This document shows, in pieces, positions 1 through 4,355 of a stretch of DNA of 5,362 bases. This DNA is from an uncultured Actinoplanes sp. (GTDB taxonomy: Bacteria; Actinomycetota; Actinomycetes; Mycobacteriales; Micromonosporaceae): positions 1 through 5,362 of the forward strand of contig CAKUMG010000493.1 of NCBI GenBank assembly GCA_934667465.1. The letters are read 5' to 3'. Both the position numbers and the translations under genes were made by a program. Within the stretch, counting starts at the first letter, position 1. The number at the start of each line of letters is the position of its first letter. The notes under the pieces were generated by a model. It had not been told where the DNA came from, ran no database searches, and was given only the letters and a program-made list of their open reading frames with translations.

Positions 1-792
1 GTGCTGGGGCTGCACGGCTACCTCGCCGCCGCGGGATTGATGGCGGTCACCGCGGACACGCTCGACCGGCTGCTGGGCGCCGACGAGCGCTGGCCGAATC
101 CGGCCGCGATGATGGACCCCGCGCAGTCGGTCGGGCGGTCGTCCGACGCCCGGGAACTGCGATTGATCACCGACGATCTCGTGGCGCTTCTCGAGGCGCA
201 GACCCCCCATCTGATCGCCACGTCCGGCCCGGAGGAATGGGAGAGGGCACGGCTGTACGCGCGTACGGCGCAGGGGCTCCTCCGCTATCACGCCGGAATG
301 GCGGACGCGTCGCCGGACCGCGTCGCGCGCCTGCTCGGCGTACGGGACGGGATGATGGCGGCCAATCTCCTGGCACTCGCCGAGCGGGGTTTCACCGTCG
401 TCAATGCGCACAACAGCCATCTGCAGCGCGAGATGAGCTCGATGCGCCTGGGCGACCAGCCGTTCACGTGGTGGAGCGCCGGGGCGATCGCCGGCGTTCA
501 CCTCGGTACGGAATACGCCTTCGTCGCCACAGCGGTCGGCACGATCCGGCATCAGGGCGTCGAGGAGCCGGAACCTGCAAACCTCGAAGGCCGGCTGTAC
601 GCCCTCCGGCAGGAACAATTCCTCGTCGACCCCCGCGACGTCGCCGCGCTGGCACCGCAAGCGCGCGTGTCACCGTGGTTCGGCTATGCCGCGCTGGATC
701 CGGCGCACCTCGGAAGCATCGACGGGCTCCTTTTCGTCCGCAATGCCGACCGGCCGTCGATCCCCGGCTGGCCCGCGAACCTTTCTTCCTGA
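1..792 (+). CDS. Erythromycin esterase family protein, 3' part (5'-truncated by window edge)
   Basis: This is the C-terminal 263 residues of an erythromycin-esterase-superfamily hydrolase. The family includes EreA/EreB, which hydrolyse the lactone ring of macrolides, but most actinobacterial members have no known substrate. The recognisable core is RVARLLGVRDGMMAANL (residues 107-123 of the visible part), then FTVVNAHNSHLQREM (131-145) with the family's His-containing AHNxH motif, followed by WWSAGAIAG and YAFVATAVGT. The frame is open from base 1, where GTG is the first codon, but family members are usually about 400-450 aa. The true start and the N-terminal catalytic His/Glu region therefore lie upstream, and base 1 should not be taken as the start. 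The frame ends at TGA 790-792, converging on the lipoprotein gene. No signal peptide or membrane helix is visible in this part. The family call is firm; activity on macrolides is not shown. Confidence 0.88.
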   Translation: MLGLHGYLAAAGLMAVTADTLDRLLGADERWPNPAAMMDPAQSVGRSSDARELRLITDDLVALLEAQTPHLIATSGPEEWERARLYARTAQGLLRYHAGMADASPDRVARLLGVRDGMMAANLLALAERGFTVVNAHNSHLQREMSSMRLGDQPFTWWSAGAIAGVHLGTEYAFVATAVGTIRHQGVEEPEPANLEGRLYALRQEQFLVDPRDVAALAPQARVSPWFGYAALDPAHLGSIDGLLFVRNADRPSIPGWPANLSS

Positions 793-796
793 CGCG

Positions 797-908
797 GCCG
801 GTCCTTCGTCGAGCTCGGCGGCTTGCCGGTCCTTCGTCGAGCTCGGCGGCTTGCCGGTCCTTCGTCGAGCTCGGCGGCTCGCCGGTCAGCCCTCGAGCTC
901 GGCGGTGT
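797..908. repeat. 28-bp direct tandem repeat array, 3 near-identical units plus 1 degenerate unit
   Basis: Units start at 797, 825, 853 and 881, exactly 28 bp apart. Each begins GCCGGTCCTTCGTCGAGC and contains the 8-bp palindrome CGAGCTCG. Units 1 and 2 are identical and unit 3 differs only in its last base. Unit 4 (881-908) differs at six positions and contains the last codons and the TGA stop (886-888) of the minus-strand lipoprotein gene. There are no spacers between units, so this is not a CRISPR. The array fills nearly all the space between the convergent esterase and lipoprotein stops. I see no strong GC hairpin with a T-tract, so a terminator role is possible but unsupported. Confidence 0.93.
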
Positions 909-1545
909 AGAGGGGCCAGCCCTCCTGCGTGATCTTGCCCGATTCGGATCGGAGGACGGTGTGGTCGCCGGTCAGCACGAAGAGCCCGAAGTCGCCCTCC
1001 TGCGTGAGCTTCCACGCCTGGTTCTTCGCGCCGTCCTCGCACTCCTGCATCCGCAGCTCGCCCCGGCTGACGTCGGTGACGCACCGGTCCGGGCCGGAAC
1101 CCTCGACCGAGGGCGCCGCCACGACGACGACGGTGTTCTGGTTCTCCTCGGTCTGCTTGCGGACCTTGGCAGGCTTCAGCAGCATCCGGCCGGACTCGCT
1201 CAGCTTGGTCCTCTCGAGACCGACCGAGCCGTCCGGGCGGGAACTGAGGATGTACGGGTCGCCGCCGTCCAGCGCGGTGGTCAGCTCGACGGGCTTGCCG
1301 ATGATGATCGCGGTGCGCTCGAGGTTCGACACGTCGGCGGCGACGAGCTTCGGGCCGCTCTTCGTCGTGGGGTCGTCCGTGGGCGGCGCGGTCGGCTTGC
1401 TCGACGGTGTCGCCGGCTCGGACGCCGCGGGCCGGCTCGCCGGGGCGGCCGGGCTCGGCGGCGCCGACTCGGGGGCGGTGTCGCTGCAGGCGGTCAGGGC
1501 CACGGTGGCCGCCGCCGCGAGCGTCAGAAGGGCCGTACGCGTCAT
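886..1545 (-). CDS. Secreted lipoprotein with a C-terminal domain resembling the neighbouring kinase's ectodomain
   Basis: This 219-aa protein starts with a short basic n-region (MTRT), a hydrophobic Ala/Leu stretch and the lipobox LTAC, so Cys20 should be lipidated and the protein anchored outside the membrane. Residues 21-62 are a Pro/Ala/Ser/Thr-rich tether. Residues 66-219 form a folded domain with two Cys (155, 169) that may form a disulfide, and a QAW at 176-178 reminiscent of ricin-type beta-trefoil QxW repeats. I chose ATG 1545 because AGGAG lies 8 nt upstream and the signal peptide then begins normally; an upstream TTG at 1569 would add eight residues and has no such support. The gene starts 20 bp after the kinase stop and is probably co-transcribed. 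By eye, residues 86-219 align with kinase residues 441-581: aromatic/hydrophobic-R-x-x-G, then S-x-hydrophobic-x-L-x-P, then DRC, a second Cys, and L-x-x-TG. The exact function is unknown; it is likely an accessory factor, ligand sink or sensor partner for the kinase. Confidence 0.85.
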   Translation of the reverse strand: MTRTALLTLAAAATVALTACSDTAPESAPPSPAAPASRPAASEPATPSSKPTAPPTDDPTTKSGPKLVAADVSNLERTAIIIGKPVELTTALDGGDPYILSSRPDGSVGLERTKLSESGRMLLKPAKVRKQTEENQNTVVVVAAPSVEGSGPDRCVTDVSRGELRMQECEDGAKNQAWKLTQEGDFGLFVLTGDHTVLRSESGKITQEGWPLYTAELEG

Positions 1546-1553
1546 GGGGTCTG

Positions 1554-1558
1554 CTCCT
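1554..1558 (-). promoter_or_regulatory. Ribosome binding site of the lipoprotein gene
   Basis: AGGAG on the minus strand lies 8 nt upstream of ATG 1545. It sits in the 20-bp gap after the kinase stop and decides the lipoprotein start in favour of ATG over the upstream TTG. Confidence 0.8.
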
Positions 1559-1565
1559 GTCGGTG

Positions 1566-3311
1566 TCAAAGCTCACCGCGGTCGACGAACGTGAACCGGT
1601 CGGCCCATTCGGCCTCGCCGACCTCGGTGACGTCCGAGCGCTTCTCCTCGGCGTTCCACGTCACCCAGCCGAACTGGTTCCTGATGCTGTAGACGGGCCG
1701 GCCCCTGTCGTCCTTCTCCCCCGTCACGAGCAGCGAGAACAGCGTGCCCTCGGTCGGGGTGCAGGCGGCGGTCACGACCGGGCGGGCGGTGCCGTTCGTG
1801 GCGGCGCGGACGCCGAGGCACCGGTCCTCGCCGGCGTACCCCTCGTTGGCGAGCGAGCGGATCATGTAGTCGACGCCGACCGGCTGCAGCACGAACTGGG
1901 ACCGCGTGTCGGTGCTGTCCGAGACGTCCAGCTCGTCGCCGTTGCGGTCGATCATGAAGAAGCGGCCGGGCTGCTCGAGCTGGATCGAGAACCGCCTGTC
2001 GCCGGTGAGGACCGCCGCGTTCGCGTCGAGCGGTGCGGCGGCGGCGCTCGGGGGCGGGCTGGGGGCCGCGGGCGGTTGCGGGGCCGCCGAGTCGCCGAAC
2101 ATGTTGGCCTGGTGCGCGCCGAGCAGCCCGCCGGCCAGCAGGGCCACCACGCCGGCGGCGGCCGCGGTGGTCACGGCGGCTCGGGGGAAGCGCTTCGGCG
2201 GGGCGGGGCGGTGGGCGAGGGTGTCGTCCTGTGGGGGGACGGCGATGGGTACGGGGGCTACGCGCTGCGTGACGCCGTCTGTTCCGGGCTCGCCGTGCGC
2301 TCCGGAAGTGGCGCGCGGCGCCTGGCCGCCGCCGGTTCGGAACGCCTGGCCGCCACCGCCGGTTCGGAGCGCTTGGTCGCCGCCGGTTCGAAGCGCTTGG
2401 TCGCCGCCGGTCCAAGTCGCGGGGGTGCCGGTCCGGGGGACGCCGCCGGTTCGGGGCGTTTCGCCGGTTCGGGGCGTTTCGCCGATTCGGGGCATTTCGC
2501 CGCCGAGGAGCGCGTCGAGCAGTTCGCGGGAGGTCGGGCGCTCACCCGGGTACTTGGCCAGGGCAGCGTCCACGAGGGAGCGCAATGGCTGCGGCACCTG
2601 CGCGGTGTCCGGCGGCTGGGTGAGGATCCGCACGGCGGTCGCCGCCGGGGAGTCCGCCGCGAACGGGGTGCGCCCGGTGGCCGCGTACGTCACGACCGCA
2701 CCCCAGGCGAACACGTCCGCCGCGGCGGTCAGCTCTTTCCCGTACGAGGTGTCGATCCGCTCCGGCGCCATGTAGGCGACCGTGCCGACCATCTGATCGG
2801 TGCGCGTGTGCTTGCTCGTGGCCTCGAACGCGCGGGCGATGCCGAAGTCGATGACCTTGATGCCGCCCATCGCGATCAGCACGTTCCCGGGCTTCAGATC
2901 CCGGTGGATCACCCCGGCCCCGTGGATCGCGGTCAGCGCGGTCGCGATACCCACGGCAACGCTGTGCAGCCCCGGCCCGGACAACGGCCCCCGCTCCTGC
3001 ACCAGCGCGTTCAACGCCGGCCCGTCCACGAACTCGACCACCAGATAGGGCGGATCGTGCCCCGGATCGGCATCCAGCACTGCCGCGGTCGAGAACGGCG
3101 GCACCTGCTGCGCCCGCGTCACCTCGCTGCGGAACCGCCCCCGGAACTCGGCGTCCCCGGCGAACTCGGGCCGCACCATCTTGATCGCCACGGGGGTGCC
3201 GTCGGACGCCCGCCCGAGAAAGACGGTGCCCATGCCACCCTGACCGAGCCGGCCGACCAACTCGTACGTCCCGACGCGGGCCGGGTCACCCGGAAGCAGA
3301 GGCATGCTCAT
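1566..3311 (-). CDS. Transmembrane serine/threonine protein kinase (PknB-like) with extracytoplasmic sensor domain
   Basis: This 581-aa receptor-type Hanks kinase should phosphorylate Ser/Thr on cytoplasmic targets in response to an external cue. Residues 16-270 are the kinase domain: Gly-rich loop GRLGQGGMGTVFLG, Lys44 in VAIK, Glu63 in the C-helix, catalytic HRDLKPGN (136-143), DFG (155-157), APE (182-184) and DVFAWG (199-204). All catalytic residues are present. Residues 271-345 are a linker of short Gly/Pro/Arg/Thr repeats. A Pro-rich, positively charged stretch leads to one membrane helix at about 379-399, then a Pro/Ala tether (409-428). The ectodomain (about 429-581) has Cys498 and Cys517; there are no PASTA repeats. 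ATG 3311 was chosen from promoter position; ATG 3305 is a close alternative and TTG 3341 lies inside the promoter. None has a clear Shine-Dalgarno sequence. The lipoprotein gene follows 20 bp downstream. Kinase identity is secure; the signal it senses is unknown. Confidence 0.96.
   Translation of the reverse strand: MSMPLLPGDPARVGTYELVGRLGQGGMGTVFLGRASDGTPVAIKMVRPEFAGDAEFRGRFRSEVTRAQQVPPFSTAAVLDADPGHDPPYLVVEFVDGPALNALVQERGPLSGPGLHSVAVGIATALTAIHGAGVIHRDLKPGNVLIAMGGIKVIDFGIARAFEATSKHTRTDQMVGTVAYMAPERIDTSYGKELTAAADVFAWGAVVTYAATGRTPFAADSPAATAVRILTQPPDTAQVPQPLRSLVDAALAKYPGERPTSRELLDALLGGEMPRIGETPRTGETPRTGGVPRTGTPATWTGGDQALRTGGDQALRTGGGGQAFRTGGGQAPRATSGAHGEPGTDGVTQRVAPVPIAVPPQDDTLAHRPAPPKRFPRAAVTTAAAAGVVALLAGGLLGAHQANMFGDSAAPQPPAAPSPPPSAAAAPLDANAAVLTGDRRFSIQLEQPGRFFMIDRNGDELDVSDSTDTRSQFVLQPVGVDYMIRSLANEGYAGEDRCLGVRAATNGTARPVVTAACTPTEGTLFSLLVTGEKDDRGRPVYSIRNQFGWVTWNAEEKRSDVTEVGEAEWADRFTFVDRGEL
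2331..2405 (-). repeat. Degenerate 24-27 bp coding repeats in the kinase linker (GDQALRTG type)
   Basis: Two 24-bp units (2358-2381 and 2382-2405) differ at one base and encode GDQALRTG twice. A 27-bp relative (2331-2357) encodes GGGQAFRTG, and a more diverged copy (GQAPRATSG) follows it in the protein. Unit lengths are all multiples of 3, so changes in copy number keep the kinase frame. They lie between the kinase domain and the membrane helix, at about protein residues 302-336. Confidence 0.88.
2427..2498 (-). repeat. 18-bp coding tandem repeats in the kinase linker (ETPRTG type), 4 units
   Basis: Four adjacent 18-bp units occupy 2427-2444, 2445-2462, 2463-2480 and 2481-2498. On the plus strand the consensus is GCCGGTTCGGGGCGTTTC. 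The two central units are identical. In protein order they encode EMPRIG, ETPRTG, ETPRTG and GVPRTG, directly after the kinase domain. The repeated Thr next to Pro-Arg makes this a plausible flexible, phosphorylatable juxtamembrane segment. Confidence 0.92.
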
Positions 3312-3321
3312 GACCCGGGGA

Positions 3322-3351
3322 ACAGTACTGAAGCCCGTCAACCACGGTCAA
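3322..3351 (-). promoter_or_regulatory. Sigma-70-like promoter of the kinase-lipoprotein operon, near-leaderless
   Basis: On the minus strand TTGACC (3351-3346) and TACTGT (3327-3322) are separated by 18 bp, close to the housekeeping actinobacterial consensus. The -10 element ends 10 nt before ATG 3311, so transcription should start at about 3314-3316 and leave a leader of only a few nucleotides. This fits the absence of a Shine-Dalgarno sequence. The -35 box overlaps an inverted repeat, ACGGT-CAA-ACCGT (plus strand, 3344-3356), which could be a regulator site. Inferred from sequence only. Confidence 0.6.
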
Positions 3352-3680
3352 ACCGTCCGGCCCAACGGCCACCGGCCTTGCCCCATGATGTCCGCGAGAA
3401 CCGGCACCACTTGTGGATCTCCACCTCCCCCGGCGCCGGCGGTGAATCCGGAGCCGGTTCAGTCGCTGTGCAGACGCTCACGAAGCGGCCGGGGCGCGCG
3501 CGGATCTGTCGAGAGGTCCTCTGCCCCGGCTCAGGGTGTAGCGGGTAAGCCGGCGCGGCAGGGCTCACGGCATCTCGGGCACCGCGCAGCCCGCGGGTGG
3601 TGAACGCACAGGAGCGGAGCGGGGAGCCACGGACCGGTAGGCCCTGGATGGGGTTCCGGATGCAGGCGAGTCTCGGTGCA

Positions 3681-3725
3681 GCCGAGCGAAGTGCGGTCGA
3701 ACGAAGTGCGGCCGAGCGAATCAGG
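3681..3725 (+). repeat. 15-bp tandem repeat (3 units) abutting the SDR ribosome binding site
   Basis: Units are 3681-3695 GCCGAGCGAAGTGCG, 3696-3710 GTCGAACGAAGTGCG and 3711-3725 GCCGAGCGAATCAGG. The first two differ at two bases. The third diverges only in its last few bases, where it becomes the AGG of the Shine-Dalgarno sequence. It is probably in the 5' leader of the reductase mRNA. It might be a set of protein-binding sites, an RNA element or simple slippage. Confidence 0.85.
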
Positions 3726-3727
3726 AG
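3723..3727 (+). promoter_or_regulatory. Ribosome binding site of the SDR gene
   Basis: AGGAG lies 7 nt before ATG 3735. It fixes the reductase start here rather than at in-frame upstream starts such as ATG 3647, which would translate the 15-bp repeats. Confidence 0.8.
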
Positions 3728-3734
3728 CAGCACC

Positions 3735-4355
3735 ATGCCACGTACGAAGATCGACATCGACCTTCCCGACCTGAGCGGCAAGCGCGTCGTCGTCACGGGG
3801 GCCAGTGACGGGGCACCGCGTCGTTGCCGATCAGCGCGTCGAGCAGCGTCGCAGATCAGCGTGGCCGCCCGGCGGGGGTCGATCACCTGGGGCGATCTGA
3901 ACGGGGAGCGGTCCTACCACGTGATGCGGGCCTACAGCCAGTCGAAGATCGAGTTCGGGGTGTTCGGGCTCGAGCTGCAGCGGCGCAGTGCGGCGCACGG
4001 CTGGGGCATCACCAGCAACCTGTCGCATCCCGGGGTGGCGCCGACCAGTCTGCTGGCGGCCCGGCCGGAGATCGGTCGTGGCGAGAGCATCCCGCAGTAC
4101 CGGATCATCCAGGGGTTGTCCTCTCGCGGCATTCTGCTCGGGTCGGTCGAGACGGCCGCCTTGCCGGCGTTGATGGCCGCGACCGATCCGTCGGCGAAGG
4201 GCGGCGTGCTGTACGGGCCCAGCGGCCCGGGCGATCTCGGTGGGCGGCCCGCGGAACAGCGGTTGTACGCGTCGCTGCGCAGCACCGAGGACGCCGCGCG
4301 CGTCTGGGAGGTCTCCGAGCGGCTGACCGGCGTCTCGATCGAGGTGACGGCGTGA
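3735..4355 (+). CDS. Short-chain dehydrogenase/reductase (SDR) with large in-frame internal deletion, probably non-functional
   Basis: The 206-aa product is clearly an SDR-family NAD(P)-dependent oxidoreductase but far shorter than the roughly 300-aa relatives it resembles. The N-terminal LSGKRVVVTGASDG (13-26) is the first strand and start of the Gly-rich cofactor loop. It then jumps through an unusual basic stretch (APRRCRSARRAA, 27-38) to SQISVAARRG (39-48), which normally follows about 100 residues later. Missing are the last Gly of TGxxxGxG, the adenosine-binding strands, the NNAG motif and the catalytic Asn helix. Retained are the catalytic Ser region, Tyr67-x-x-x-Lys71 (YSQSK), NLSHPG and a full C-terminal half ending WEVSERLTGVS. 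The ribosome binding site, frame and codon bias are intact, and its stop overlaps the MFS start. It could be a recent in-frame pseudogene, a remodelled non-enzymatic protein or an assembly collapse; I favour a decayed gene. Confidence 0.82.
   Translation: MPRTKIDIDLPDLSGKRVVVTGASDGAPRRCRSARRAASQISVAARRGSITWGDLNGERSYHVMRAYSQSKIEFGVFGLELQRRSAAHGWGITSNLSHPGVAPTSLLAARPEIGRGESIPQYRIIQGLSSRGILLGSVETAALPALMAATDPSAKGGVLYGPSGPGDLGGRPAEQRLYASLRSTEDAARVWEVSERLTGVSIEVTA
4341..4344 (+). promoter_or_regulatory. Ribosome binding site of the MFS gene inside the SDR 3' end
   Basis: GAGG lies 7 nt before GTG 4352, within the last codons of the reductase. With the 4-nt stop/start overlap, it suggests that the transporter is translated by coupling to the reductase. 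Confidence 0.6.

Larger units (their letters stand above)
3312..3734. other. Divergent intergenic region between the kinase operon and the SDR-MFS operon
   Basis: About 420 bp without a convincing gene. The kinase promoter occupies the left end. Further right are several small dyads: GTGGATCTCCAC at 3414-3425, the CCGGCGCCGG palindrome around 3430-3439, the bulged dyad TGAATCCGG/CCGGTTCA at 3443-3461, and AGAGGTCCTCT at 3512-3522. Reading frames that cross it are Arg/Pro/Ser-rich low-complexity translations with no recognisable domain. I could not find a convincing -35/-10 pair for the rightward reductase gene. Confidence 0.6.

Noticed and set aside
793..885. Bidirectional intrinsic terminator between the convergent genes
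   Set aside because: Only the 8-bp palindrome CGAGCTCG and weak GCCG/CGGC pairings are visible. There is no strong stem followed by a T-tract on either strand.
797..908. CRISPR array
   Set aside because: The 28-bp units are directly adjacent with no spacers, there are no cas genes, and one unit lies partly in a coding sequence.
237..932. Plus-strand frame (231 codons) overlapping the esterase
   Set aside because: Arg/Pro/Gly-rich shadow of the esterase in another frame that runs on through the 28-bp repeats.
3312..3341. TTG 3341 as the kinase start
   Set aside because: It lies between the predicted -35 and -10 elements and would add ten residues that are not part of a normal kinase N terminus.
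1407..3548. Long plus-strand open frame (713 codons) opposite the kinase and lipoprotein genes
   Set aside because: Arg/Gly/Val-rich translation with no domain, antisense to a kinase with all catalytic motifs. Such shadow frames are usual in high-GC DNA.
3813..3853. Fragment of a foreign gene in the SDR junction (minus-strand reading ATLLDALIGNDAV)
   Set aside because: The reading looks protein-like, but 13 residues are too few to assign, and short local repeats explain part of the sequence.
3338..3886. Minus-strand open frame (182 codons) across the divergent region
   Set aside because: Arg/Ser/Pro-rich composition, no domain or ribosome binding site evidence, and it overlaps the kinase promoter and the SDR 5' end.
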